64,000 bases of DNA from Chrysomallon squamiferum. Its lineage: Eukaryota > Mollusca > Gastropoda > Neomphalida > Peltospiridae. A program made the position numbers and the translations under genes. Under the pieces are notes generated by a model. The model was not told the DNA's origin and did not search any database. It worked only from the letters and a program-made list of their open reading frames with translations. Each line of letters opens with the position of its first letter. Within the stretch, counting starts at the first letter, position 1. Positions 13,301-25,848 of the stretch are shown here, piece after piece. The stretch is taken from contig CM022674.1 in the NCBI GenBank assembly GCA_012295275.1, positions 6,543,936 to 6,607,935 on the forward strand. Reading direction: 5' to 3'.

Positions 13301-15601
13301 AAGTGTCACCTGATTGGATACTCCAGACATTATAGCTACAGTCCACAGATCCACTTATTACCAGCTGACCTGAAACCAACACATTCTTTGCTTCAGCTGC
13401 AAAAAAATAAACAAATAAATAAATAAATAAATAAATAAATTACAATTTTAATATTGGGAAACGTTAAAATATTTATTTCAATTCAAAACCATAGTAACTA
13501 CATTTGAGATGTAATTATTATTCAACGAGCTCAGTCATTTTCCTTACGTAAAATTATCCTTCTTTTCTCATTTTCTCAATGAAACTATGTAAATATAATT
13601 TTTTTAAATCTAATATCAAAGAAAATCTTTCTCTGTTATGTAATTAAAACAAATTATGAACCAGTTTTTCAAAATCTTCATTCACCATAAGCAGAAGAAG
13701 CTGCAGATGACATAATCATTACACAGGTCACACTTCCTGTATGGCCACCAAGACTCGGAGTTCTCTCCCCTCTGACAGACTCCAGACTTTAACAGTGGTG
13801 TCTCTACTGCAGTTATCAAAACAATTAAATTAATTAAATCAAAATTCTTGTTTATATTATTTACAATAATAATGTAATCATAATATGTAAAAGTTTAAAA
13901 TTTAAAAAGAAAAAGTACAATTTAAGTAAGTGAAATTAAAGAATTAAAATTTTAATAATGAAAATAAATAATGAAAATAATTTATTAAAAAAAATACAAT
14001 TTAAATAATATTCATAAATAAGAAATTTTTTATTATAAATTTATTCTGATTTTTAAGTTTTTATATATATTTTCAAAACAAAATTTACTAATTAATAAAA
14101 GATTTTACATTTTAAAATTATTTTCCTGCTCCATAATTCCTCACACATTATCATTCATTTTACACATAAAAAGAAACTTTTATCAGAAAGTACCTTGCTG
14201 TAATGAGGGTGTCGCCATCCACTGAGAGGGCGGTGACTATGTCATTATGACCATCCAGCTCTGAGATTAGACAGAATGACAGCTGCCACTTTTGTCTCGC
14301 TGTTTTTAATTGGTCAGGAGGTTTGGCATCTATAAATAAAACCAAAATAATTAAAATTCAACAGCATGTAACTTGAAAATGATATTCTTTAAAGTTATAA
14401 ATATTTTTATGTCAGTTCTGTATGTACTGTGTTGAACTATTTTAATATATAGTTCTTTTAAAAAAGAAATGAATTAAACATAAATAAACAGACAGATATA
14501 AATAAAATATTATTATCACAGTTTATGGAAGCCAATATTATTATTTGTATTACATGCGTTACATAAATCAATACAAATGTGTTTTTTATGTGTGTGATGT
14601 TAGATTTGTTTATTTTATTTTGTTTTCAAAATTTAAAATCAGAAATAATGCAATATTCATTGGTATGTATTATCAGACCAAAATGTAATTCTGTATTTGT
14701 TTTTCTCTAACGACACTATTCTGGTCAGTACCTTTAGACTTTTGATGTTTTGGACTTGGTTTTTCTGGTGGTGGTTTCTCTGTCTGTCTGTCTGTCACTT
14801 TTGTTTCTTTCTTCACTGAATCAAGCAATTTGTAACTTTTGTCTTCCTGAATCCTGCAACAACAAAATATTTAATAAAACAACAAAACACCAACAATACA
14901 TAAATTAACACAACACTACCATTACTATTACTTTTATTATCAAAATTACTAACACCACTACTACTACCATCATTATGTCTATTGCCACTGTTAAAAGTGT
15001 TACTTCTACTACTACTACTACTAGTACTGCCATTACTACTATTACTACCACTAATGCTGTTATGTTCACACTACTATTAGTTCTAATACTACTACTACCA
15101 ATATTATTATCACACACACAGACATACACATGCAGGCATGCTGACAAACACAAACACATATACATCAATACTTATACATGCATTTCAAATACATGTTTAT
15201 AAATATCAGTCAGTATCAGTACAGTTTCTTATACATAACAAACACTGATCAAAATACATTACTACAATTTTCAACCCTATTTATCCCATCGGATTTCTCA
15301 AATTAATCTCTGCAGTGTAACCATAGTTACAAACTACTTACTTTGATTCTACTGCAGACCTGTCACCAACATCCTCAACAACATTCTGTCTGGATGAAAA
15401 GTTTTTATCGTGTTCCTCGTTACAAATTTCTGTGCGATTCTCTGCAACGTCTGCTGTTATTGAAACATCAGATGTGAATGATGTGCTTGTGTCTGCGTCT
15501 GCTTCTGCTGACGTCTGCTTTCGTGAACTCCATTGCTGGCCATGTTCAGACAACAACAGTTTCTGAAGACGTTCTCTCAAAATATTTTTGTTCAGAACCT
15601 G

Positions 15602-15644
<43 letters not shown>

Positions 15645-16009
15645 CAATTAAAATAATAATAATAGTTGTAGAAGCAGCAGCAGGGTAAAAGTCAAATATT
15701 AAACATAGATTAGACACAGAAATAAGCAGTCAATTTTACTGAATGAATGTTACATGTACTCATGTAGTTTAACTAGTATTCGTAGTACTAACTGTAAGTG
15801 TAACTAGTAACTTGAATTGAAAATTATAAAATCGCGATCTGCCCATTAAAACAAATGTTGTCATCAAATTGTAAATTAATATTCCGAACCTTGGCTATTT
15901 CTTCATCAGAAAGCGATCGATCAAGGCGCTCTAGATTTTCGATTTGTCTTAGTTTCTTTCTTAGTTTTCTGATTTCTCTGGCAACTGACTCTGGACTGGA
16001 CGCCGCCAT
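1858..16009 (-). CDS. WD40-repeat protein with basic N-terminal helix and CaaX-like C-terminus (12 exons)
   Basis: The exons, 5' to 3', are 15890-16009, 15342-15598, 14732-14853, 14194-14329, 13686-13806, 13310-13396, 12931-13014, 12568-12656, 11705-11924, 10688-10810, 10176-10329 and 1858-2104. All junctions are GT-AG and codon phases match throughout, giving about 586 aa once a one-base shift near 13748 is allowed for. The N-terminal 40 residues form a basic helix. Residues 41-170 are polar and probably disordered. Residues 190-505 carry WD40 blades, seen as GHND followed by SRDTTVKVWSL, then GGHTGSV, SGSVDCSYNVWSI, GGKLELWDL, SADGVIKIH and SGGDELKLWEI. The last 81 residues are very acidic and end in CVLL. 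The propeller implies a protein-binding scaffold, but I do not recognise the family and assign no function. The start was chosen because ATGGCGGCG fits animal start context. An in-frame ATG at 16135 would add 42 residues. Confidence 0.82.
2732..2840. repeat. Compound (TG)n-(AG)n microsatellite
   Basis: A TG run of about 55 bases passes directly into an AG run of about 55 bases. Confidence 0.95.
3285..3339. repeat. (ATT)n microsatellite
   Basis: Pure trinucleotide run of about 18 units within the last WD40 gene intron. Confidence 0.95.
4358..4432. repeat. (GA)n microsatellite
   Basis: Pure GA run of about 37 units within the last WD40 gene intron. Confidence 0.96.
4808..4857. repeat. Perfect 50-bp palindrome
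   Basis: The sequence equals its own reverse complement across all 50 bases with no spacer, centred between 4832 and 4833. Each arm carries the non-simple core ATTGTCTATTTATT, so it is not merely a TA run. It could be a cruciform-prone site or the tips of a collapsed mobile element. Confidence 0.93.
7015..7205. repeat. Diverged minisatellite with TTTTCATCAT and CAACACTGTGATCAT blocks
   Basis: Several imperfect copies of a roughly 35-40 bp unit, in which CAACACTGTGAYCATCT alternates with TTTTCATCAT. They sit in a longer TCA-rich region from about 6610 to 7220. Confidence 0.7.
9137..9350. repeat. 42-bp minisatellite, about five copies
   Basis: Tandem copies of a unit containing TGTATTTTAAACTGTTGAGA followed by TTCCTATGTTTTATTAAATT. 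One copy is shortened by a few bases. The unit is complex and not a microsatellite. Confidence 0.9.
9668..9705. repeat. (TA)n microsatellite
   Basis: Pure TA run of about 19 units. Confidence 0.95.
10176..14853 (-). CDS. WD40 gene exons 3-11: linker and beta-propeller blades
   Basis: These nine exons encode residues of about 126 to 504. Exon 3 (14732-14853) is a Lys/Pro-rich linker. Exon 4 opens the first blade (GHNDIVTAL) and exon 5 completes it with the Trp-Asp-like end VKVWSL. The following exons give further blades ending in VWSI, LWDL and LWEI. Exon 9 (11705-11924) is the longest and carries two blade-like strands. Exon 5 needs one inserted base near 13748 to keep the GGHTGSV motif in frame, and the phase of exon 6 demands the same correction. 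The introns are short to medium and AT-rich. Confidence 0.82.
10784..11085. repeat. 145-bp tandem duplication spanning the exon 10 splice acceptor
   Basis: Copy 1 (10784-10928) holds the first 27 bases of exon 10, its acceptor and adjoining intron. Copy 2 starts at 10929, deeper in the intron, and repeats the same exon edge, acceptor and AATTAAA-rich flank with a few changes. The transcript meets the copy 2 acceptor first. Splicing there would run into a stop codon after about 20 codons. Confidence 0.92.
13740..13752 (-). other. Apparent one-base deletion in WD40 gene exon 5
   Basis: Upstream the frame reads RELRVL. Downstream, the frame that gives GGHTGSVTCVMIM is offset by one base. One extra G beside the GG at 13748-13749 would restore both the WD40 motif and the phase-1 junction with exon 6. 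Confidence 0.75.
15342..16009 (-). CDS. WD40 gene exons 1-2: start codon and basic helical N-terminus
   Basis: Exon 1 (15890-16009, 40 codons, phase 0 donor) encodes a basic coiled segment with the core KLRKKLRQIENLE. Exon 2 (15342-15598, donor GTAAGT) continues the helix (NKNILRERLQKLL) and then becomes Ser/Thr/Asp/Glu-rich and probably disordered. The core resembles the KKLRQIE-type helix I recall from the C-terminus of PYM and eIF2A. That likeness is from memory and only suggestive. A run of AAT repeats starts about 2 bases outside the exon 2 acceptor. Confidence 0.78.
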
Positions 16010-17689
16010 TATTATTAGTATTCTCTCGTATTTTCCTCCCTTCGTCACTTTTGGTTCACACACCGATACCAAAATAATAAAATATTCATTATTGAAACTG
16101 TGCAATATGGGCAAGAATTCCGAACGTTCCAGCATTATTACCTGAAGAAATTTAAATAAAATGCATTTGAAAATTGCAAATTATTTTAAATATTTTAATT
16201 TCAAGTTTCATTATTTGCACAAAATAATAATAATAATTACGACAAAACAATGAATAAAAATTGGTAAAGTGGTAATGCTAGAAGAAACTTGTTACTTGTT
16301 TTCTGTCTGCAAAACGTTTTGATCCTTCAACTCATTTATTAAACAAAGAGGCTCCATGGTTTATATATGCAATGTGTGTATATGTATGTGTTTGTATATG
16401 TATGTATATATGAATGTATGTGTATATATGTATATATGTGTGTGCATGCATGTACATGTGTGTATGTGTGTGTGCATGTGTATATGTATGTATATATGTC
16501 TGTGTATGTGTGTATTGTTTATGTATGTATGTGTGTGTGTTGTGTGATATATATATATATATAATCTTGTATTTCTAGAAAAAGAGTTTTGAAAATAAAT
16601 GACAAGAACTTCACTTCTAATTAAAAAAGAAAACTAACCCAACAAAACAAAATCACAGTGTGGTATCATTTATACATGCTTTATTCAACAGAAAATGTGT
16701 ACAGTAATTACATAAAAACTACAGGTTTTTACTAACATTACTATAAAACATAAATGGAATGGTAATTTGAGTAACATTTCTGTCCACCATCATTTAATTA
16801 AAGAAACAAATAATAACATCTTTACATTATCATACACATTTCTACAGAAATAAATTTTATTACAAAAAAAAAAAAAAAAACAACAACAAATAAATAAATA
16901 ACAAAAAAGGGTGACTTAAATTAAAAAAACAAAAAATCAGTTATGTAGAAAGTAGTATTTGTTAATGGAAGCATGTTAGAGGCATATCAAGAGGTGGGGG
17001 GTCATCGTTGTGATTAGCATAGTTTACAAGATGAAATGAACTTCTTAAAAAATAAAAATGAAAGATAAAAATTGTATTAATTTAATATAAAATATTGTTA
17101 CAGGGAAAGGATGGGGTTGTCTCCAATTTGCCAACCAACGCCTTAAATAAATAGATAAATAAATATCAGAAAAAATCAAAGGTGATTTAAATTAATGTGG
17201 TTCATCATGATTATTGTTGTTGTTGTTGTTGTTGTTACTCTACTTTATTTTCTAATAATTAATTAATTAGGTAATAATAATAATAATAATTATATTTATA
17301 TTTATAATAATAACCATGTAAATAAGAAAATAGTAATAATAAATTAAAAAATAAATAAATAAATAAATAAATAAATAAACAAATAACCCAATGAAAAACA
17401 ATTATTTATAAAACATTTGTTTTAAAAAAACATTGCAGACTTGTAATAATATTTTACCGTTTACAAAATAAACAAATACAAATAAAAAGAAACTGACAAA
17501 CTCAACCAAAACACTTTTACAAAAATTTCAACTCATGGGGGAAAAAAATAAAATAAAATAAAATCTCTTAACGATGTTATTATTGTAGTTGTCAGAACAC
17601 ACTAATAAAAATCTAAGAAAAACATTGAAAACAAAGCAGATACATAAACACACATGTAATAATGTATGAATGTATGTATATTGTTTATA

Positions 17690-18150
17690 TGTGGTTACTT
17701 ACATGATGCACCAGCATGCTGTAACCTACTGTATCAGGGTTACCATGCAATACACAACATATAATGGTTACAGTATAACAGAAAATAGTTTCACTGTAAC
17801 ACATAATATATTGTTACACTGCAACAAACATGCTGGTTACAATGTAATACACAACATATGACAGTTACAATGTAAAACATAATAGTTACATTATAACACA
17901 TATCAACCATGTTGGTTACAATGTAACACAATACAGAATGGCTACACTGTAACATATCATGATGGTTTTTCATTGCAACAAACATGTCAGTTACATTATA
18001 ACACATGATATATTGTTACATTATATCAAATATGTTTGTTATATTTCAACAACATAATATATGATGGTTACATTGAAACCCTAACATGTCATACATGGTG
18101 TTACACTGTAACATGTAACATGGTAACTCTGTAACAATTTTCGCATTATC
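17690..18150. repeat. Diverged minisatellite built on the dyad GTTACA-N-TGTAAC
   Basis: About twenty imperfect units of 20-25 bp. Each centres on GTTACANTGTAAC or a near relative, followed by ACATNATAT-like spacers. The core is itself a palindrome, so both strands show the same pattern. Confidence 0.85.
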
Positions 18151-19122
18151 ACTGTAACAAACCACACATACAAAGTTGAACAGCTGCAGTTTTATCACAA
18201 TGGGCACTTAGAAAATAAAGATTCATGCATAAGGAATAAAAAAGAGAAATGAATGCCATAAACTGTTACTTAAAGCAGTTTTGGTAACTGGAAAGAATAC
18301 AAAATAACTATTGCAAGGTGTTAATTAAAAACAGAACACAAATGACACCCCTCATCCAGTGAGAGCTTGTTGTTTAGAAAATAGTTTAATTCTGATAAAG
18401 CTTTACACTGTCTACTTTTCATCTGTTTTCATCTTTTTGATATTAATTGTGTATCCAGTGTCATAACATAAATAAATAAATAAATAATAAATAAATAATA
18501 AATAAATAAATAAATAAATAAAAATAAATAAATAAATAATAAATAAATAAATAAATAAATAATAATAATAAGTAAATAAAAAAACATTAATAATAATGTT
18601 AACAAGAACACTAGTAATATAACAATTTCAATTACAATGATAATAATGATCTAAATAACAGAGATAATTTATAATGTATTTAATATTAAAAACTGATAAT
18701 TATTTATTATTTATTTAAATGGAAACAAGCACCGATATTTTCATAGCAGATTACATAATGCATTTAAAGAAACTGTTAATTTGAAAGTTAACATTTTATA
18801 AAATAAATAAATAAACTATTTAAAAAGTGAGCTTAATCAAATCAGTAGAGTATATATTGTTAAATGGTATAAAAAGCAATGCACCAATCAATATGCCAGA
18901 AAATATGTAAATTGAGAAAAACAAGATCACAATAGCAAAGTACATAATCATGTCTAAAATGATGAGCAAAATGTTTTTAAAAATAATACCTGCAAAAAGA
19001 ATTTAAAATAATAAATAGATTAATTAATAAATTGATTAATTAATTAAACTGAGAGAAAGATAGATGGATATGGAACCAAAAAAGTAATGTGAGCTATTTT
19101 GAATAAAAAAAAAAAAAAAAAA

Positions 19123-19165
<43 letters not shown>

Positions 19166-21477
19166 ATTTTAAAGTTTTAAAAGATGTATCTGATAGTGAT
19201 AACAATAACCCTGTTATACATTTCCAAAAATTAATTATATTAAGAATCAGTGAGACACTACTCAGTAAATAAAATATTTCTTTCTGCTATTTACATTTCT
19301 ACATATTAGTACACAAAAAAATAAAAACAAAACTGGAAGCCTCTGTAAATGAACTTTGTTACTCAAAAAAAAAAAAAAAATAAAATAAAAAGATTTGTTT
19401 TGTATTTTTATTATTTTTGAAAGAGACTGGATTGCTTGATAAAAAGGAAATCATGCAAACTTATTATTTATTACTTGTACTTTATTCTTTAACAAAGGTT
19501 GGTTTTAAATATGTTTGTGTGTGAAAAATCTCTATAGAATTCTTATATATCTTTCTATCTACAATTTTAACAAAGGCTGGTCTTTTAAAAAAAAAAAAAA
19601 ATATTTCTGTATATTTCTGAATTTCATAAACAAGAAATCTAAGAACTCTTATATTTTTCTCTTTCTTTATTATTAACAAAAAGCTAGTCCTCGTATATAA
19701 ATTTTTCTAAACTTCATTATTAGATAACGATGGTCTTCATAAACAAACAAAGCAATTCTTTAATGACATACAAAATTGATTTAAATTAATCAGTACCATC
19801 ATAAACAGCCTTCAACACGAAACAAATAAAATAATGATTTATAAACATTTTGGAAAACATTTTGACAATTCATTAGTACCATCACAGATTAACTTTAGCA
19901 AAAAATAAATTTTTAAAAATTACATGAAAGTATAAAAAATTTAGTTAGTTTATTTGTTAGCAATATCGCAAGTTTAAATGTTTTAATATTTAAATGTACA
20001 AGGTTATTGATATAAAATAGCTATAATTAAAAAAAAAAAAAAAAAAAAAAAATTTGAACATTGAGACAGTTTGAAATATGACTAAGCTTACTGCTTGGAA
20101 ATAATAATATTTATAAAATTTCTGGAACCGTGTACCAATTAAAAAACCCAACATAAAACAAACAACAAACAAATCACCAAACAGAATCAAACTGACAAGG
20201 TGCACTTCAACATGAACACATTAGTACATTCACATCGTGGTTCGCAGTTTATATTGTATAAAAATAAATTTAAATATTGTTCAAAACTGAAAATAAATTA
20301 TATACAAAAGTTCAGAGAAATAAAAATTATTTATAAATGTCTTCATGATAAATCAATCATGAATTTGGAACAAAAGAGCTTCCAAGGATATTTAGAATTA
20401 CTTCTCTTTATTTTCTAAAAAAAAAATATTTATTTTCATGTTCAGCAAAAACAGATTACCTCCCTTTAGACAAGTTCAAAATAAATTATCTCCCTTTAAC
20501 ATATAATACATATAATTTTAATAAACTGTAGACAATTTAAAAATAATATTAATAATAAACAATAACCGAAATGGAAATGATAATAATAAGAATAAGAGCA
20601 ATGAACTTTAATACACTGAACCCAGGTAATACTTTTAAATTTCTACAAATTAAACTTTATTAAAATTAATAAATAAAAATAACAAAGATAAACAATCTCT
20701 ACTGCAATTTCATCCATAAAGGGATGTAACTTTGAAAAAGCATTTCCTCATGCTGATATGTATATATATACAATAACAACATAACAAAGAATTGAAATTT
20801 CAACTTCTGTTTCTGACAGGTTTTAGTAACAAAGCATCATAAAAGACATGAAAGTTTTACAAAATGGTTTTACTGAAGTAAATGAGTACAAACAGAAACC
20901 AAACGTGTGTTTAGTTTTAACCCATTTTCAATAACTCCTGTTTTCACTGTGAAAACAAACTTGTTACTTTTGATCTCAATAAAATACTATAAAATTGAAA
21001 AAAAAAAAAAAAAATAATAATAAAAGTAAAAAATAGAATTATATAAAATAATAAAATAGATATTTAGCAAAATATTTTTTATTTTTAAACTCAGAATGGC
21101 ACACTTTTTGTTTTGTGACTGTTTGAAATTGTGTTCATTACCAATGTAAATGTTCTGAACAAATTAACCTTTCATTTGATACCACCTCAAACAAATTCAC
21201 ATACACGTATGTCATTTTTATTGTGGTCTATAACAAAGTATGGTCTTTCTAATTAAGTAAAAAATTCAGAATCCTAACATTACAATGTTCAAAGATTCAT
21301 AATTATGTAATAAAGTTCTGTGGTTATAGAATGAAAAAAGAAAACACATTAAAATGTTTTTTTGTGGTATAAAATGATAAAAAGCTTAGTAATATATTTA
21401 AAGCTTTTAATGATATTTTATTTACATCTTTTTATTTATATTTTCTACTTTTTAGGTGACTTGAATTAAATATCAAA

Positions 21478-21499
21478 CAATAATAATAACAATAATAAC

Positions 21500-21563
<64 letters not shown>
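21478..21563. repeat. (TAA)n microsatellite
   Basis: Long TAA run, slightly interrupted by AAC at its left end. Confidence 0.95.
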
Positions 21564-21564
<1 letters not shown>

Positions 21565-22152
21565 AAAAAACAACAGTAATGAATTGTTGTTTCATTTAAC
21601 ATTTTAAATAATATTAAAAAAAAAATTAAATTTTATTGTTTAAATATATAATTTTATAAATACATGTATAAATTTACTTTAGAAAGTAATACTCCATCTG
21701 TTATGGTTTTTGTTTTTATTTTACATTTTTGATGTATAATAATTACTAACATATACCAAATAACAAAAATCACAGATTGTACAAGTAACAATTTTAAAAT
21801 ATAAAAAAGGTAAAAATCTGAATTTCAATTTTTATGTACCTGCATATCACAAAACATTATAACAGATTGTATGTGAAAAAAAAAAAGAAAAGTAAATTAA
21901 TAAATTTACAGTTATAATAACAGAATTTTTAAAAATTTATTTAAATAAATAAAAAAATAATAGTTTTGATAAAAATGAACAAACAACAGAAAAGAATGAA
22001 TATCAAGAATTTCAGGTATGAATTTAGTCATTTTTAAACAATGAAACATAAATTTAATTTAAAAAAAAAAAGAAAGGAAAAATTAAACAAAATTTGCGAA
22101 ACATTCACACATACCCCTCATACAGACATGTGTCTATATACACATTCAAACA

Positions 22153-22189
<37 letters not shown>

Positions 22190-22459
22190 ACAGATATAAT
22201 TATTATATGTGTATCTACACTGGAAAACAGATGCATTCATTAATATGCAAGCATGAACAGCACACACACACACACCACACACACACACACACTTTTACAC
22301 AAACTATATGCAAATTTTTTGTACTGTAATAAGAGAACAACAATAACAGTAGTAACAGTAGTAGTAGCAGTAACAGCAGTATTAGTAGAGGTAGTTGTAA
22401 TATTATCTGAAGTAGAAATAGTAGTAGTAATATATATAGATGTAGTAGTAGTAGTAATA

Positions 22460-22468
22460 TAAATAATA

Positions 22469-22504
<36 letters not shown>

Positions 22505-22565
22505 ATAGTAGTAGTAGTAGCAGTAGTAGTAGTAGTAGTAGTAGTTGTAGTAGTAGTAGTAGTAA
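22460..22565. repeat. (GTA)n microsatellite
   Basis: GTA/GTAGTA run with scattered substitutions, in a broader GTA-rich stretch that begins near 22340. Confidence 0.92.
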
Positions 22566-23199
22566 TAGTATTCAATATAACAAGCTGTTTTTAATATGAA
22601 AACAAACCACACCAAACATTTTTTTAGTCCCATTAACACACAACTAATTAACATTAACTAAAAAAGCTAATTATACCATCACCATGAAAATCTAGTAGCT
22701 AAATATCACATCATAAATAATTATTTTAGAATTATCTTCATCTATAAAATAATAAAAATAATAACAATAATAATATTAATAATAATTATAATAATTAAAA
22801 ATAAATAAATTACTAAAAAATTAAATAAATAATTAAATCAATAAATAAATCAGGATAAGAAGAAAAATATGAAAATGATAGAAGATGTTGAAAGAAAGAA
22901 AAAAAAAGTATTAGATTATTCATCCATTTGCAATATGTCCTGGCCATTTTGTCATGAAAACAACAATTTAAAATTTAAATTTTTTTGGTAATCTACAGTT
23001 CTATACATTGTAAAAATTAAAGCAATATTTAATTTCTTTTTTCCTTTCCCTGAAACCAATTTGAACAAATATTTGAACAAAATATCAAAATTTACAAGGA
23101 CACGAGAATGAAAGTATAGCCATAACTAAAGGTGCAATCTCACTATGCAGTTTACCATAGCAATTTCTCATACGGTAAATGAATAAATGAATGCTTTGT

Positions 23200-23665
23200 A
23201 AGATCACAGCACAAATCTTCTGGATGGTTTGGTAAATCACACAGTATGACAGCCCCTTAAGATAAAAGATTAACCTAAAAATATGCTCTAAGTATTCTTT
23301 ACCATACAATACTGATTTGATTTGACAAGTCATATAGTAATTTAGCCTCTTTAGGAGAAATATTAACCTACAAAATTTTTACACAATCTCTGTACAGTTC
23401 AATATGGTCTGGTAAGTAGCATAGTGTGACAGACCCTTTTGATGAAATTTTAACATAAAAATATCATTTCAGTATTCTCTAAAGAATTCAGTGATCAGAC
23501 AAGTTGGTAAAACTAGTTGGTTAATGTTAAGATGACAAAAATGCTTTAAGTATTTTCAGTAACTTGACAGTCTGGTTTAACAAGTTGCACAGTGTGTTAG
23601 CCCTATTAGACAAAACATTAACAAACAAATATGCAATAGGCTATTATTTTGCATATTGGCCTACT
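23200..23665. repeat. Strongly diverged tandem repeat of about 90 bp
   Basis: Blocks of the form GGTTTGGTAAATCACACAG, then a TGACAGCCC-like piece, then GATAAAA..TTAACCTAAAAATATG recur near 23227, 23320, 23408, 23500 and 23573. Divergence is high, so the repeat is old. It lies about 0.7-1.1 kb beyond the RhoGEF stop codon and could be inside its 3' UTR. Confidence 0.65.
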
Positions 23666-24055
23666 AGCATTAAAAAAAATGTTTAATTTTTTTTTTTTAT
23701 TTTTTTTTTTTTTTTTTTTAATTATTATTTTTTATTATGAAATGAAAACAGGAAAAAAAAAAAAAATAACAAACCAAACATTAACTACTTCCATTTCATC
23801 TTTCAATAATTTCATTTTATTTCAAATTTTAAAAAAAAAGAAAGAAAAGAAAAGATAATACTAGAAAAAGGTAGTTAAATGTAAATATTAACAAATTTAA
23901 GGAATTAAACAAAAACAAAATTTCACTGTATATTTAATATTCTTTTTCATTTTTCTTTTGATTATTATTATTTGGCCATTTTTTGTTCACAATTTTCAGA
24001 TACATAATTTTATTACAATTCCATTTTTTTTTTCAATTAACATCACCAACATCCA

Positions 24056-24087
<32 letters not shown>

Positions 24088-24300
24088 AAAATTATACCTT
24101 ATGATTTACAAAGTAGTAAAGTTTCTTTGTTCCCTTTCTTTTTAAATATTTACTAAACAATAAAAAAATTAAATAATTAAATAAAACATTAAATACATAT
24201 ATTTTCAAAAACTGATATAAAAAAACGTGGTTATAGGACTAATTTTGATTCATGTTTGTATTGTTTTTTTTTTTTTGTAATTAAAATTTTCATCACTTCT

Positions 24301-25205
24301 TCAAATTTTATAAATCCACATCATCAGTGACGCATCGTCAACTTTTGAAACGTGACCAGGTTTGTTCCAGTCACAGTAGCCGTCCCCACCGGAGACAACG
24401 ATGACGGAGTTGCAAGGATTCTTCTTCATCGTGCCGTGCATCGTGCCACTTCGCAACAACGTCACACCTCGTTTCAACGTCCGCGAGGACCTGCACTGAT
24501 ACTCTGAACTTTTATTCATCTCAGTTTTTGACTTCGTTTTATCCGACACATCACCAGCTGTTTCGTCATCACCATCAACAACATCGTCGTTGTTGTCGTT
24601 CACACCTTCTTCCTCGATTTCGTTATCGCTCTCGAGCAGGTTTTCGTACAAAATTCGAACTTCGTCGTCTTCAACTGAATCGAAATCGACACCAGAGGTC
24701 GCTCTTTTAGCGATCTTACTGGCAAGTTCGCTTCGAAACGACAAAGTTTTGGTCCTCAGAGGCTTTTCTCGTCTGACACTCGTATCCAGGCTTTTAGACT
24801 TTTTATTCATATCCGACTGAGACTCCCCCCTCCTTATCCCAAACCCACCGGCGCTGTTTTCTGCATCAGTGGACCCGCGGGCACTGTTGGACCGGTCAAT
24901 TTTCGGGCCAACCTTTGACCGTTTCCTCAAAGATGACCACAAGGAGTTGCTCCGATTAAATTCAGCCACACTGCTTGAGTAGTAGATGGGCAGCAGAAAC
25001 TTGACCGGTCCGCGGTGACCATGAAGAGAGATGTTTGGGCGACCACTGGCCAGTGGGACCCCGTCACGAAGGCGTGGCAGGGGCAGGGTCAGGATGAAGC
25101 CTGGGCTGGTTCCTATCCACAGAATGCCTTTACTCACCGAGAGACTGGTGACAGTGCAAGAACGACAACTCTCTATCAGATCAGAGTTACACATCTTGGA
25201 TTTCT
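24301..25205 (-). CDS. ARHGEF10: RhoGEF terminal exon: end of the propeller with a disordered insert
   Basis: This exon gives 300 residues and the stop at 24301-24303. It starts with a propeller strand and the family phrase [20 protein letters not shown], then [13 protein letters not shown] long Ser/Arg- then Asp/Glu-rich insert of about 190 residues follows, and the last strands are [20 protein letters not shown] and [12 protein letters not shown]. Many CG dinucleotides make it visibly more GC-rich than its surroundings. Confidence 0.9.
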
Positions 25206-25793
25206 CTGAAGAATTTAAAATTATATTTATTAATAAAAATATATTGTGTCATTAAATATGTATGCTGCTGTTATGTAGTTAAAAATGTACAGTCAAACCA
25301 ATAAATATGTTCATGTGTATGTAGACACACTCAAAACACACATATAAACAGACACACACACATTCACACATACATATACACAGACAGACAAATCCAGACA
25401 TACCCACACATATACATATACAGACACATACATACATATTCATATATATACACACACAAACACAAACACATATACATACAGAGATATATTAACAAACAAC
25501 ACATTATCCTAATAAAAGGTATTATCTATAAAACATATATTTTGATTGTGATATATTTCTAACAGATACTTATTCACCAAATTAACATAAAAATAAAAGA
25601 TTCTGCACAAATCCACACACATCACTCTAAATTTTTTAACCTATTTAATTAGAGCTAACCATCTTGTCACTGTCACATAATTTCAATACATCTGTGACTA
25701 TATTTCTATTTCCAGTCACCCATAGGTGAATCATTCACCAGTTTAAGAATCATCACTCTGAAGAAAAACACCCTCCTCTCCAACAAACATCAG

Positions 25794-25848
<55 letters not shown>

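Larger units (their letters stand above)
16010..24300. other. Intergenic region between the WD40 gene and the RhoGEF
   Basis: About 8.3 kb of AT-rich, repeat-laden DNA without a credible reading frame. It must contain the WD40 gene promoter near 16.0-16.2 kb and the RhoGEF 3' UTR left of 24301. It also holds a TATG-rich tract (16370-16560), a palindromic minisatellite (17690-18150), AAAT runs, a TAA run (21478-21563), a GTA run (22460-22565) and a 90-bp diverged repeat (23200-23665). Confidence 0.6.

Noticed and set aside
16093-16135. Upstream in-frame ATG for the WD40 gene at 16135
   Set aside because: Poor start context and no ordered sequence; ATGGCGGCG at 16009 is the better start, though extension is possible.
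22240-22654. Poly-Thr and poly-Tyr frames
   Set aside because: They are translations of a GTA microsatellite.
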